From Mycobacterium sp. DL (lineage in GTDB: Bacteria; Actinomycetota; Actinomycetes; Mycobacteriales; Mycobacteriaceae): a stretch of DNA of 64,000 nt. A program made the position numbers and the translations under genes. Each line of letters opens with the position of its first letter. The first letter of the stretch is position 1. The notes beneath the pieces are model-generated. The model saw only the letters and a program-made list of their open reading frames with translations. It did no database searches and was not told the origin of the DNA. The stretch spans positions 4,216,001-4,280,000 of the forward strand of contig NZ_CP155796.1 of assembly GCF_039729195.1 (NCBI RefSeq). Reading direction: 5' to 3'. This document shows, piece by piece, positions 54,372 through 63,854 of the stretch.

Positions 54372-56084
54372 TCACGCCTTCCCGATGTCTGATGTCGCCG
54401 CCGGGGCGGCTCCGGCCACGTGCAGCGCCGCGAGGTAGCCGAACGTCATCGCCGGGCCGATGGTGCCCCCGGGTCCGGGGTACGTGTGGCCCATCACGGG
54501 CGCGCTGACATTGCCCGCGGCGTAGAGACCCTGGATGACCGAGCCGTCGTCGCGAAGGGCACGCCCGTGAACATCGGTGACGACGCCGCCCTTCGTGCCC
54601 AGATCGCCAGGCACCATCTTGGCCGCGTAGAACGGCCCGTGGTTGATCTCGCCGAGATTCGGGTTCGGCTTGTTCGTCGGGTCGCCGTAGTAGCGGTCGT
54701 AGGCGCTCTCGCCGCGCTTGAAGTCCTCGTCGACGCCAGTGCGTGCAAAACCGTTGAAACGTTCCACGGTGGCTCTGAAGGCATCGGCGGGCAGGCCGGT
54801 CTTGGTTGCCAACTCCTTGAGTGTCGGGGCCGAGACGATCACGCCGGACTCCATCCACTTCCTCGGAATACGTTGTCCTGGTTGCAATCCCGCGAAGATA
54901 TACCGGTCACGGTACTGCTGGTCGAATACCAGCCAGGCCGGGATGTTCTCACCCGGGCCCGGCCCCTGCCCGTACTGACCGCCGTACATGTGGTGGCAGG
55001 CCTCGACATAGGGCATCGATTCGTTCATGAACCGATTGCCGGACATGTTGACGATGATCGACCCCGGAGAGTTGCGCTCGGACAGCGCGAACCAGGGTGC
55101 GTCGACCAGTGGCACCGTCGGCCCCCACCACGCGTCCTCCATGACGTCGAGGGCGGCTCCGAGCTTTTCGGCGGCCAGGATTCCGTCGCCGGTATTGGCT
55201 TTGGCGCCCACCGTCCACTCCGTGGTGATCGGGGCGCGCTGGTACTTCACTCGCATCTGTTCGTTGTGCTCGAATCCGCCACTTCCGAGGATGACGCCGC
55301 GCCGGACCCGGATGAGCTGCGGTTCGGCACTTTCCGGACCCGTGGTGTCGCGGACGTAAACGCCACGCACCACGCCGTCCTCGACATAGAGGTCGGTCAG
55401 GGCAGTGTTCAGCAGGACCGGAACTCCGGCCTTCTGCAGGCCGATGCGCAGCGGCGCTATTAGAGCGCGGCCCATGCCGACCAGGTTCTTGCCGGTGACC
55501 TTGCCCCAGGTGGCCCGCACACCGACCTTGAGGCTGCGCAACACGCCACGCGGATGGCGCTTGAGTTGGTTGAGCCGGACGTAGTCCTGCTGCAGAACGA
55601 CCATGTTCATCGGAACCTTGCCGTACGGCGGTTCGAGGCCGGCCAGGTCGGCACCGAGCTTGTTGGCATTGAACGGCTTGGGTTCCACCGACCGGCCCGA
55701 TGCCTTACCGCCCGGGCTCTCGGGGTAGTAGTCGGAGTAGTTCGGCACCCAGCACAGCTTCAGCGGTGAATGCTTGATCACGAACGAAAGCATCTCGGGG
55801 CCGCGCTGCAGGTATGTGTCGATCTTCTCGGCCGGGACGACGTCGCCGATGATGGAGTGCAGGTACTCGGCGGCGGCAGCGGGGTTGTCCTTGACCCCGT
55901 CACGCTCGAGGATCTCGTTGTTCGGGATCCAGACGCCGCCACCTGACCGCGCAGTGGAACCACCATAGTGCGGGGCCTTCTCGACGACTACTGTTGACAG
56001 ACCCTGATGGGCGGCGGTGAGCGCGGCGACCATGCCCGCGGCGCCACTACCTACCACGACGACGTCATACTGCTGTCCAGTCAT
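54372..56084 (-). CDS. kstD: 3-ketosteroid Delta1-dehydrogenase (KstD)
   Basis: 570-residue flavoprotein that introduces the 1,2 double bond into 3-ketosteroids, opening the way to ring A/B cleavage. FAD motif DVVVVGSGAAGMVAALTAAH and EKAPHYGGSTARSGGGVWIP, both classic for the family; the Tyr-rich segment WVPNYSDYYPESPGG lies in the substrate domain; the C-terminal GGTIGPAMTFGYLAA completes the FAD site. The ATG at 56084 gives the usual length; the frame is open further up to 56414 over the divergent gene. A KstR-type operator begins two bases upstream of the start codon. Confidence 0.94.
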   Translation of the reverse strand: MTGQQYDVVVVGSGAAGMVAALTAAHQGLSTVVVEKAPHYGGSTARSGGGVWIPNNEILERDGVKDNPAAAAEYLHSIIGDVVPAEKIDTYLQRGPEMLSFVIKHSPLKLCWVPNYSDYYPESPGGKASGRSVEPKPFNANKLGADLAGLEPPYGKVPMNMVVLQQDYVRLNQLKRHPRGVLRSLKVGVRATWGKVTGKNLVGMGRALIAPLRIGLQKAGVPVLLNTALTDLYVEDGVVRGVYVRDTTGPESAEPQLIRVRRGVILGSGGFEHNEQMRVKYQRAPITTEWTVGAKANTGDGILAAEKLGAALDVMEDAWWGPTVPLVDAPWFALSERNSPGSIIVNMSGNRFMNESMPYVEACHHMYGGQYGQGPGPGENIPAWLVFDQQYRDRYIFAGLQPGQRIPRKWMESGVIVSAPTLKELATKTGLPADAFRATVERFNGFARTGVDEDFKRGESAYDRYYGDPTNKPNPNLGEINHGPFYAAKMVPGDLGTKGGVVTDVHGRALRDDGSVIQGLYAAGNVSAPVMGHTYPGPGGTIGPAMTFGYLAALHVAGAAPAATSDIGKA

Positions 56085-56085
56085 G

Positions 56086-56099
56086 TAGAACACGTTATA
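56086..56099. promoter_or_regulatory. KstR-type operator between kstD and hsaE
   Basis: TAGAACACGTTATA fits the KstR consensus TnnAACnnGTTnnA at every fixed position. It lies in the 84-base divergent gap and could control both operons, as in M. tuberculosis. Confidence 0.8.
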
Positions 56100-56168
56100 G
56101 AATTGCCCCGCCTTCGAACAACTGTCCCGGTAGGCGAGGCAGGAAATCCATGAGAGGACATAGCAGAA

Positions 56169-56954
56169 ATGCTCAGTTCCGAGGTCCGTGCCCGACTCGC
56201 CGCCGACCTTGCCCAGGCTGAGCGCAGCCGCGTTCCGATCGCGCCGCTGACGGACGCGAACCCCGACATCGATGTGGTCGACGCCTATGAGATCCAGCTG
56301 ATCAACATCCGGCAGAAAGTGGCCGAGGGCGCCCGGGTGATCGGACACAAGGTCGGCCTCTCGTCGGAGGCCATGCAGAAGATGATGAACGTCGACGAGC
56401 CCGACTACGGCCATCTGCTCGACGACATGCAGGTCTTCGAAGACACGCCGGTCCGTTCGGATCGTTTTCTGTATCCGCGGGTCGAGGTCGAGGTCGGGTT
56501 CGTGCTCGCCGACGATCTGCCCGGCGCCGGCTGCACCGAGGACGACGTGCTCGCCGCGACCGCCGCGTTCGCGCCCTCGATCGAACTGATCGACACCCGG
56601 ATCACCAACTGGCAGATCAAGCTGTGCGACACGATCGCCGACAACGCCTCGTCCGCAGGCTGGGTGCTCGGTGAGGCTCGCGTTTCGCCCAAGGACATAG
56701 ACATCAAGAACATCGACGCGGTGCTGACCAACAACGGCGAGGTGGTCGCCGAGGGCCGCAGTGACGCGGTACTGGGGAATCCGGTGACCGCGGTCGCATG
56801 GCTGGCGCGCAAGGTCGAGGCTTTCGGGGTCCGGCTGAAGGCCGGCGACATCGTGTTGCCCGGTTCCTGCACGCGTGCGATAGATGCACCGCCCGGGAGC
56901 CGTTTCGTCGCCGACTTCGCCGGATTAGGTTCAGTACGACTCGATTTCGAGTGA
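56169..56954 (+). CDS. hsaE: 2-hydroxypenta-2,4-dienoate hydratase (HsaE)
   Basis: 261 residues of the FAH/MhpD-type hydratase family. Motifs VIGHKVGLSSEAMQKMMN and PDYGHLLDDMQVFED carry substrate-binding residues. RVEVEVGFVLADDLPG and SIELIDTRI supply the metal-binding acidic residues. It hydrates the dienoate released by steroid ring cleavage to 4-hydroxy-2-oxo acid for HsaF. First gene of a three-gene operon, divergent from kstD over the KstR-type site. Confidence 0.93.
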   Translation: MLSSEVRARLAADLAQAERSRVPIAPLTDANPDIDVVDAYEIQLINIRQKVAEGARVIGHKVGLSSEAMQKMMNVDEPDYGHLLDDMQVFEDTPVRSDRFLYPRVEVEVGFVLADDLPGAGCTEDDVLAATAAFAPSIELIDTRITNWQIKLCDTIADNASSAGWVLGEARVSPKDIDIKNIDAVLTNNGEVVAEGRSDAVLGNPVTAVAWLARKVEAFGVRLKAGDIVLPGSCTRAIDAPPGSRFVADFAGLGSVRLDFE

Positions 56955-56978
56955 CGTTCGAGAACAGTAGGGAGTGTC

Positions 56979-57899
56979 ATGCCTGACAAGGCGACGGTGG
57001 CGATTGTGGGATCGGGCAACATCAGTACCGACCTGCTGTACAAGTTGCTGCGTTCCGATTGGCTGGAACCGCGGTGGATGATCGGGATCGACCCGGACAG
57101 CGAGGGGTTGGCGCGGGCGCGAAAGCTGGGGTTGGAGACGTCGCACGAGGGTGTGGACTGGCTGCTGAACCTCGACGAGAAGCCGGACATGGTGTTCGAG
57201 GCCACGAGCGCCTACGTCCACCGCGACGCTGCGCCGCGGTACGCCGAGGCGGGGATCCGCGCGATCGATCTGACCCCGGCTGCGGTGGGCCCGGGGGTCA
57301 TCCCGCCGGCGAACCTGCGCGAGCACCTGGATGCGCCGAACGTGAACATGGTGACCTGTGGCGGGCAGGCCACCATCCCGATGGTCTACGCGGTGAGCCG
57401 GGTGGTGGACGTGCCATATGCCGAGATCGTCGCATCGGTGTCCTCGGCGTCGGCGGGACCGGGTACCCGGGCCAACATCGACGAGTTCACCAAGACCACC
57501 AGCGCGGGGGTGCAGCACATCGGCGGTGCGGCCCGGGGTAAGGCGATCATCATCCTGAACCCCGCGGATCCGCCGATGATCATGCGCGACACCATCTTCT
57601 GCGCGATTCCCGAGGATGCCGACCAGGACGCGATCACCGCATCGATAAAGGATGTGGTGGCGCAGGTGCAGACCTATGTGCCGGGTTACCGGTTGCTCAA
57701 CGAGCCCCAGTTCGATCCGCCGTCGGTCAACTCCGGCGGGCACGCGGTGGTCACCACGTTCGTCGAGGTGGAGGGTGCCGGCGACTATCTGCCGCCGTAC
57801 GCGGGAAACCTCGACATCATGACCGCGGCGGCGGCGAAGGTGGGCGAAGAGATCGCCCGCGAGTCGCTGTCGGTCAACGTTGCGGGAGGTCAGGCATGA
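56979..57899 (+). CDS. hsaG: Acylating propanal/acetaldehyde dehydrogenase (HsaG)
   Basis: 306 residues. NAD motif [18 protein letters not shown]; catalytic Cys127 in [13 protein letters not shown]; the C-terminal segment [18 protein letters not shown]. It oxidises the aldehyde released by HsaF to acyl-CoA by direct channelling within the HsaF-HsaG complex. Its stop overlaps the HsaF start (ATGA), consistent with obligate co-translation of the two partners. Confidence 0.95.
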   Translation: MPDKATVAIVGSGNISTDLLYKLLRSDWLEPRWMIGIDPDSEGLARARKLGLETSHEGVDWLLNLDEKPDMVFEATSAYVHRDAAPRYAEAGIRAIDLTPAAVGPGVIPPANLREHLDAPNVNMVTCGGQATIPMVYAVSRVVDVPYAEIVASVSSASAGPGTRANIDEFTKTTSAGVQHIGGAARGKAIIILNPADPPMIMRDTIFCAIPEDADQDAITASIKDVVAQVQTYVPGYRLLNEPQFDPPSVNSGGHAVVTTFVEVEGAGDYLPPYAGNLDIMTAAAAKVGEEIARESLSVNVAGGQA

Positions 57900-58957
57900 G
57901 CACCGACGAAATTTATTTCGACCCGATGTGGGACATCCGGATGACGGATACGTCGTTGCGTGACGGCAGCCACCACAAGCGCCACCAGTTCACCGCCGAG
58001 GAGGTCGGGGCGATCGTCGCCGCGCTCGACACCGCCGGTGTGCCGGTCATCGAGGTCACCCATGGTGACGGTCTCGGCGGGTCGAGCTTCAACTACGGGT
58101 TCTCCAAGACCCCGGAGCAGGAGCTGATCAAGTTGGCGGCCGAGACCGCCAAAGAAGCCAAGATCGCCTTCCTGATGCTGCCCGGTGTGGGTACCAAGGA
58201 AGACATCAAGGAGGCGCAGAACAACGGCGGGTCGATCTGTCGGATCGCCACGCACTGCACCGAGGCCGACGTGTCGATCCAGCATTTCGGGTTGGCCCGA
58301 GAGCTCGGTCTGGAGACCGTCGGGTTCCTGATGATGAGCCACACGATCCCGCCGGAGAAGCTGGCCGCCCAGGCGCGCATCATGGCCGATGCCGGCTGTC
58401 AGTGTGTCTACGTGGTCGATTCGGCGGGAGCCCTGGTTCTCGAGGGCGTCGCCGACCGGGTGGCGGCGCTGGTCGCCGAACTCGGTGATGACGCTCAAGT
58501 GGGCTTCCACGGCCACGAGAACCTCGGGCTGGGGGTCGCGAACTCGATCGAGGCCGTCCGCGCCGGCGCCAAGCAGATCGACGGCTCGTGTCGGCGGTTC
58601 GGGGCCGGTGCGGGTAATGCGCCGGTGGAGGCGCTCATCGGGGTGTTCGACAAGATCGGCGTCAAGACCGGTATCGACTTCTTCGAGATCGCCGATGCCG
58701 CCGAAGAGGTCGTCGCGCCGGCGATGCCCGCCGAGTGTCTGCTGGACCGCAACGCGTTGATCATGGGTTACTCGGGGGTCTACTCGAGCTTCCTCAAGCA
58801 CGCCATCCGTCAGTCCGAGCGCTACGGGGTGCCCGCCCACAAGCTGCTGCACCGCGCCGGGCAGCGCAAGCTGATCGGCGGCCAGGAGGATCAGCTGATC
58901 GACATCGCCCTGGAGATCAAGCGCGAGATGGACGCCGAGGCAATTGCGACGGCCTAG
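57896..58957 (+). CDS. hsaF: 4-hydroxy-2-oxoacid aldolase (HsaF)
   Basis: 353 residues, HMGL-like TIM barrel. Arg22-Asp23 in [10 protein letters not shown] are the catalytic/metal residues and His205/His207 in GFHGHENLG complete the Mn site. The C-terminal communication domain ([20 protein letters not shown]) contacts HsaG. It cleaves 4-hydroxy-2-oxo acids from steroid rings to pyruvate and an aldehyde. Confidence 0.95.
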   Translation: MSTDEIYFDPMWDIRMTDTSLRDGSHHKRHQFTAEEVGAIVAALDTAGVPVIEVTHGDGLGGSSFNYGFSKTPEQELIKLAAETAKEAKIAFLMLPGVGTKEDIKEAQNNGGSICRIATHCTEADVSIQHFGLARELGLETVGFLMMSHTIPPEKLAAQARIMADAGCQCVYVVDSAGALVLEGVADRVAALVAELGDDAQVGFHGHENLGLGVANSIEAVRAGAKQIDGSCRRFGAGAGNAPVEALIGVFDKIGVKTGIDFFEIADAAEEVVAPAMPAECLLDRNALIMGYSGVYSSFLKHAIRQSERYGVPAHKLLHRAGQRKLIGGQEDQLIDIALEIKREMDAEAIATA

Positions 58958-58966
58958 TCGTGAAAA

Positions 58967-58992
58967 TGCAGTAGGCGGTTACTGCATCCGCC
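58967..58992 (+). terminator. Overlapping inverted repeats after hsaF
   Basis: TGCAGTA (58967-58973) and TACTGCA (58980-58986) form one hairpin; GGCGG (58974-58978) and CCGCC (58988-58992) can form a second, mutually exclusive one. It starts nine bases after the hsaF stop and 33 bases before the fadD start. Terminator or operator; no U-run. Confidence 0.4.
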
Positions 58993-59019
58993 GTTGAGTA
59001 TTGCCTGCACACTGGCGTC

Positions 59020-60624
59020 ATGGCGGAACCTCCCGGGCTCGGCGCACCCACCATGGCACAGTCGTTCCTCCGCACCATCGCGGCGTGCGGCGACGCGGTC
59101 GCATTGCGGACCCCCGACGACACGGTGACGATCCGCTATCGCGAGTTGCCAGGCCGCATGACCGAGGTGGCAGCTGCCCTTGCAGCACTGGGGATTTCGC
59201 CCGGCGACTCCGTTGGGATGATGCTCACCAACCGGCCGGAGTTCCACGTGATCGACGGCGCGGCGATGTTGATGGGTGCTGTCCCGTTCAGCGTGTACAA
59301 CACGTCGCCGCCCGAGCAACTCGCCTACGTCCTGGGCGACGCAGGGGCGCGGGTGGTGTTCACCGAACGGCAGTTCGCCCCGGCGCTCGCGGCGGTGGCC
59401 GCCTACGACCTCGAACTGCCGCACCTGATCGTGGTCGACGACGATGCGTCGTGGTCGACCTTCCTGCGGGCAGGCGAGCCCTTCGACCTCGCGGCGACCG
59501 CGGCAGCGGTGCAACCCGGCGACCTGCTCACGCTGATCTACACCTCAGGAACCACCGGCCCGCCCAAGGGTGTCGAGCTCACCCACGCCAACATGGTCGC
59601 GCTGTTGTGCGGCCTCCACGAGGCATGGGGAATGCGCTCGGGCGGCCAGATCATCAGCTACCTGCCACAGGCACATATCGCCGATCGCTGGTTCTCGCAC
59701 TACAGCGGGCTGATGACGTACGGGGGGACCATCACCGACGTCGGGGTCATGGCCGATGCCATCCCGACCGCCACGGTGGTCCGCCCGACGTTCTGGGGCG
59801 GAGTTCCCCGCGTATGGGAGAAACTGAAGTCGGCGCTGCAGTCCGGGGCATTCGGCCCGCTCGATGACCCGGCCAGGGTACGTTCGGCGCTCGGTTTCGA
59901 CAGGTGTGAACTGTTCGTCATCGGCGCAGCACCTACGACGCGCGACGTGTTGGATTTCTTCGGGGATCTCGGCATCGAGATCTGCGAGGCCTGGGGCATG
60001 AGTGAGACATCGGCCATCGGTGCGCTGAACCGGCCAGGGACCGTGCGACTCGGTTCGGTCGGCCGTCCGCTGCCTGGGATGGAGATCAAACTGGCCGAAG
60101 ACGATGAACTGCTGTGCCGCGGTCCCAACGTGATGGCCGGCTACCGCAACAACCCGCAGAAGACTGCCGAGGCGATGGACTCCGAGGGCTGGTTGCACAC
60201 CGGCGACGTCGCGCGCATCGATGAGGACGGCTACGTCTGGATCATCGACCGCAAGAAGGAACTGATCATCAACTCCGCGGGCAAGAACATGTCGCCGGTG
60301 AACATCGAGTCGAAACTCAAGGCCGCCGGTCCACTGATCGGGCAGGCCTGCGTGTTCGGTGACGCCCGGCCCTACATCGTCGCCCTGCTGGTGCTCGACC
60401 CGGAGGCCGGTGCCGATCCGACCGATCCCGCCGTCGTCGCGGCGGTACAGCGCGAGGTCGACCTCGCCAACACCCATCTTTCCAGGGTGGAGCAAGTCAA
60501 GCGGTTCACAGTGCTGCCAGAGGAATGGCTGCCCGGAGGCGACGAACTCACGCCCACGATGAAGCTCAAACGGCGCCCCATCGCCGACAGGTACTCGGTG
60601 CTGATCGACGCTCTCTATTCATGA
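59020..60624 (+). CDS. Acyl-CoA synthetase (FadD-type AMP-binding protein)
   Basis: 534 residues, ANL superfamily. The AMP/ATP loop is TLIYTSGTTGPPKGVELTHA; the adenylate motif EAWGMSETSAIGALN; the hinge GWLHTGDVARIDEDGYVWII then DRKKELIIN; and a late Lys in LTPTMKLKRR. It activates a fatty acid or a steroid-derived carboxylic acid with ATP and CoA. It is slightly short compared with the 590-600 residues of FadD15-type enzymes. Position after hsaF suggests, but does not prove, a cholesterol-related substrate. No KstR-type motif was found directly upstream. Confidence 0.88.
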   Translation: MAEPPGLGAPTMAQSFLRTIAACGDAVALRTPDDTVTIRYRELPGRMTEVAAALAALGISPGDSVGMMLTNRPEFHVIDGAAMLMGAVPFSVYNTSPPEQLAYVLGDAGARVVFTERQFAPALAAVAAYDLELPHLIVVDDDASWSTFLRAGEPFDLAATAAAVQPGDLLTLIYTSGTTGPPKGVELTHANMVALLCGLHEAWGMRSGGQIISYLPQAHIADRWFSHYSGLMTYGGTITDVGVMADAIPTATVVRPTFWGGVPRVWEKLKSALQSGAFGPLDDPARVRSALGFDRCELFVIGAAPTTRDVLDFFGDLGIEICEAWGMSETSAIGALNRPGTVRLGSVGRPLPGMEIKLAEDDELLCRGPNVMAGYRNNPQKTAEAMDSEGWLHTGDVARIDEDGYVWIIDRKKELIINSAGKNMSPVNIESKLKAAGPLIGQACVFGDARPYIVALLVLDPEAGADPTDPAVVAAVQREVDLANTHLSRVEQVKRFTVLPEEWLPGGDELTPTMKLKRRPIADRYSVLIDALYS

Positions 60625-60742
60625 CCGCCTCGCCAGTCGTCGAAGACGGGGTGGCGGGTCCGTCGACTCGCATGCTCTGGCGCGGACGCCCGAACCTGAG
60701 CCACCCGACCGGGTAGTCACACCCACCGGGCACGATGGGGCC

Positions 60743-62833
60743 ATGGCGACACGAGCGCAGGCCCAGGCGATCCTCGAACAACTGGCCGGACCCGACGCCC
60801 GCCTGCGCGACGACCAGTGGACGGCCATCGAGGCGTTGGTGGTGGGTCGCCGCCGCGCACTGGTCGTCCAACGCACCGGGTGGGGCAAGTCGGCGGTGTA
60901 CTTCATCGCCGCCAAACTGTTGCGCGGCGAGGGGCGCGGTCCGACGGTCATCGTGTCGCCGCTGCTGGCGCTGATGCGAAATCAGGTCGAGGCCGCCGAC
61001 CGGGCAGGGGTGCGGGCGGCGACCATCAACTCGAGCAACATCGCCGACTGGTCGGAGATCCACGACCGGGTTCGTGGCGGCGAACTCGACGTGCTGCTCG
61101 TCAGCCCCGAGCGCCTCAACAATCCCGATTTCCGCGATGACGTGCTGCCGGCGCTGGCCCGTGATGCAGGCCTGGTCGTGATCGACGAGGCGCATTGCGT
61201 CTCCGACTGGGGGCACGACTTCCGGCCCGACTACCGCCGCATCCGCACGCTGATCGCGGAGCTGGGCAATGACATCCCGGTGCTTGCGACGACAGCGACC
61301 GCCAACGACCGCGTCGTCGACGATGTGCGCAGCCAGCTGGGGGTCAGCGGCGCCGAGGTGGGCGGCGACGCCCTGGTCCTGCGAGGCGGCCTGGACCGGG
61401 AGTCGCTGCGCCTTTCGGTGGTCAAGGCGGGGAATCCGGCCCAACGCACGGCATGGCTTGCCGCGCAGATGAACTCGCTTCCCGGTTCGGGCATCGTCTA
61501 CACACTCACCGTGGCCCAGGCGAACGATGTCGCGGCGATGCTGCGCGACCGCGGGCATGTGGTGGCCGCCTACACCGGAGCAACCGAGACCGCCGAGCGC
61601 GAGCAACTCGAGCATGACCTGCGGGACAACCGGGTGAAGGCGCTGATCGCCACCTCGGCGCTCGGGATGGGTTTCGACAAGCCCGATCTCGGGTTCGTGG
61701 TCCACCTGGGCGCGCCCGCCTCGCCGATCGCGTACTACCAGCAGGTCGGCCGTGCGGGGCGCGCCACCGAGAGTGCCGAGGTGATACTGCTGCCGGGCGC
61801 CGAGGACCGCGACGTGTGGCGATACTTCGCCTCTGTCGCCTTCCCTTCAGAAGCGATGGTGCGCAATGTCATTCGGGCACTCGACCCCGAACGCCCGCAA
61901 TCCACTCCGGCGCTCGAGCCGTTGGTCGATCTCAACAGGACGCGCCTGGAGATGGTGCTGAAGGTGCTCGATGTCGACGGGGCGGTACGCAGGGTCAAGG
62001 GCGGTTGGATCGGTACCGGTCGCGAATGGGATTACGACGAGGAGCGCTATCGCCGGCTGGACGAGGCCCGCAAACGCGAGCAGCAGGCAATGCTGGACTA
62101 CCTCGACACCGACCAGTGCCGGATGTCGTTCCTGCGCGGCCAGCTCAACGACCCCGAACTGGCCGACGGCGCGAGATGCGGGCGGTGCGACAACTGCACG
62201 GGTTCGAGTTACGACCCGGGCGTCGACGAGTCGGAAGCCGAGGCGGCCCGGGCGCGCCTGATGCGGCCCGGCGTCGAGATCACCGCACGCCGGCAGTGGC
62301 CCTCCGGTCTGGCGAAACTCGGCGTCTCGCTCAGCGGGAAGATCACCGACGGCCCGGCCGCGGGGCGGGCCATCGGGCGGCTCACCGATCTGGGATGGGG
62401 GGCGAGGTTGCGTGCGGTTCTCGACGGCCCTGACGCCGAGGCTCCCGACGACGTGGTGCGCGGCGCGGTCGACGTGCTTGCCGCGTGGGACTGGAAGACC
62501 AGGCCGACGGCCGTCATGGCGATGGCCTCCGAAAGCCATCCGCTGCTCATCGGCTCGTTGGCGCGCAGGCTCGCCGAACTCGGGAGGCTGGAGCATCTCG
62601 GGACGCTCGGCTACTCCGTCGAGCGGCGGCCCGTGACGGCTGCCAACTCGGCGTATCGTGTTGCGGCACTGACAGGTTCCTGGGATCCGCCCGAACTGCC
62701 CGAGCTGAGTGGGCCGGTTCTGCTGGTGGACGACATGACCGACACCGGGTGGACGCTGACCATGGCTGGGCGGATCGTGCGGCAGGCCGGTGCGCCCGAG
62801 GTGTTGCCATTGGTGGTTGCAGCCGTCAGCTGA
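60743..62833 (+). CDS. RecQ-family DNA helicase fused to a phosphoribosyltransferase-like domain
   Basis: 696 residues. Walker A RTGWGKS (44-50), motif II VVIDEAHCVSDWGHDFRPDY (DEAH), the helicase C-terminal domain with TSALGMGFDKPDLGFVVHLG and QQVGRAGRATESAEVILLPG, then the RecQ zinc site (Cys in CRMSFLRGQL, then CGRCDNC). Instead of an HRDC domain the last 150 residues end in a PRTase-like stretch (GPVLLVDDMTDTGWTLTMAG), the PRPP-binding loop pattern of ComF/type I PRTases. It unwinds DNA 3' to 5'; the PRTase part may bind nucleotides. Unrelated to its steroid neighbours. Confidence 0.86.
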   Translation: MATRAQAQAILEQLAGPDARLRDDQWTAIEALVVGRRRALVVQRTGWGKSAVYFIAAKLLRGEGRGPTVIVSPLLALMRNQVEAADRAGVRAATINSSNIADWSEIHDRVRGGELDVLLVSPERLNNPDFRDDVLPALARDAGLVVIDEAHCVSDWGHDFRPDYRRIRTLIAELGNDIPVLATTATANDRVVDDVRSQLGVSGAEVGGDALVLRGGLDRESLRLSVVKAGNPAQRTAWLAAQMNSLPGSGIVYTLTVAQANDVAAMLRDRGHVVAAYTGATETAEREQLEHDLRDNRVKALIATSALGMGFDKPDLGFVVHLGAPASPIAYYQQVGRAGRATESAEVILLPGAEDRDVWRYFASVAFPSEAMVRNVIRALDPERPQSTPALEPLVDLNRTRLEMVLKVLDVDGAVRRVKGGWIGTGREWDYDEERYRRLDEARKREQQAMLDYLDTDQCRMSFLRGQLNDPELADGARCGRCDNCTGSSYDPGVDESEAEAARARLMRPGVEITARRQWPSGLAKLGVSLSGKITDGPAAGRAIGRLTDLGWGARLRAVLDGPDAEAPDDVVRGAVDVLAAWDWKTRPTAVMAMASESHPLLIGSLARRLAELGRLEHLGTLGYSVERRPVTAANSAYRVAALTGSWDPPELPELSGPVLLVDDMTDTGWTLTMAGRIVRQAGAPEVLPLVVAAVS

Positions 62834-62847
62834 TCGGCTGTCGATTC

Positions 62848-63771
62848 CTAAGGGTCGACCCGTCCTTGGGCTGGTGCTGCGCCACCCAGTTGGGCGCTGA
62901 CCGCGTCGGCGGTGCCGATCAACGCCTTGGCGTGCTCGCGGATCTCGTTGTCCGTCAACGCCTTCCCGATGCGCATCGAGGCCACCATCACCTGGCGTCC
63001 GTAGTGATCGAACACGGGTGCGGAGATGACGCTGATGTCATGACGTCGGCGGCCGGGCTTCTCCTCGCGCAGGTACACCCGCTCGCCGATGTCGGAGACC
63101 AACTCGCCGAGCAGTGCCCGCAGCTCGTCGGGCATCGTGGTCGACATCCCTGCCAGCAGTGAGTACAGCCTGCGGCCTCCGGGGGTGAGGCGCTCGACCA
63201 GGTAGCCGTCGGCGCGGCATCGTTCGATCACGCGGTGCAGCCGGTCGGGATCGGTGCGCGACGCGTGCAGCGGCACCGTCGGTTCCATCGCCAGCCAGTT
63301 GCGCACCGCCTCGTCGTCCCACAGCACGAACATCAACCCGACCGGCGGCGCGAACGGGTAGCTCTGGCCGACGTCGACGCCGGGTGGTGCGCCGGCCGGT
63401 GCCACGAGGTCCAGCAGCGTGATGCGGTCGTCGATCACGGCCGAGAGCCCTGCGGAGACGCCGAACCTCTCCGACAGCCGGCGCAGTTCCTCGCGCGCGG
63501 CCGGGCTGACCCGCAGCGACTCCTGCGCGCGGTGTCCGAGCGTGATCAACGACGGCCCCAGGCGGTAGGTCTTGTCGGCAGCGTCGCGGACCAGGTAGCC
63601 GGCCTCGGTCAGCGAGGTCGCGATTCCCAGACAGGTCGGCTTGCTCAGCCCGAGCCGGCGCGCCAGTTCCGAGACACCCAGCCGTTCCTCGGGTCGGCCG
63701 GCCAGGTATTCCAGGATTGCCACCACACGTTCGGTGGGCGGGGAGGCGCGTCCGGCGGCTTCGGGTGGCAC
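62848..63771 (-). CDS. IclR-family transcriptional regulator
   Basis: 307 residues from GTG 63771. N-terminal winged helix-turn-helix (ERVVAILEYLAGRPEERLGV, then SELARRLGLSKPTCLGIATS) and C-terminal IclR effector domain (VGQSYPFAPPVGLMFVLWDD; RVYLREEKPGRRRHDISVIS). It probably senses an aromatic or steroid-derived acid or CoA ester. An 18-base palindrome of IclR type lies 17 bases upstream of its start, between it and the divergent gene, so autoregulation and control of that gene are likely. Confidence 0.88.
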   Translation of the reverse strand: MPPEAAGRASPPTERVVAILEYLAGRPEERLGVSELARRLGLSKPTCLGIATSLTEAGYLVRDAADKTYRLGPSLITLGHRAQESLRVSPAAREELRRLSERFGVSAGLSAVIDDRITLLDLVAPAGAPPGVDVGQSYPFAPPVGLMFVLWDDEAVRNWLAMEPTVPLHASRTDPDRLHRVIERCRADGYLVERLTPGGRRLYSLLAGMSTTMPDELRALLGELVSDIGERVYLREEKPGRRRHDISVISAPVFDHYGRQVMVASMRIGKALTDNEIREHAKALIGTADAVSAQLGGAAPAQGRVDP

Positions 63772-63787
63772 GTGTGCAGACTACCTT

Positions 63788-63805
63788 CGTTCCATATATG
63801 GAACG
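63788..63805. promoter_or_regulatory. 18-base palindromic operator, IclR-type
   Basis: CGTTCCATATATGGAACG reads the same on both strands. The core TTCC-6-GGAA is typical of IclR-family sites, and the adjacent gene encodes an IclR protein. Confidence 0.7.
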
Positions 63806-63830
63806 AGCCGGTCGATATGTTGACTCTTGC

Positions 63831-63844
63831 TAGAACGCGTTCTA
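63831..63844. promoter_or_regulatory. KstR-type operator upstream of the last gene
   Basis: TAGAACGCGTTCTA matches TnnAACnnGTTnnA completely and extends to a 16-base perfect palindrome (63830-63845). It ends 10 bases before the GTG at 63855. Confidence 0.78.
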
Positions 63845-63854
63845 GTTTCGAGGC

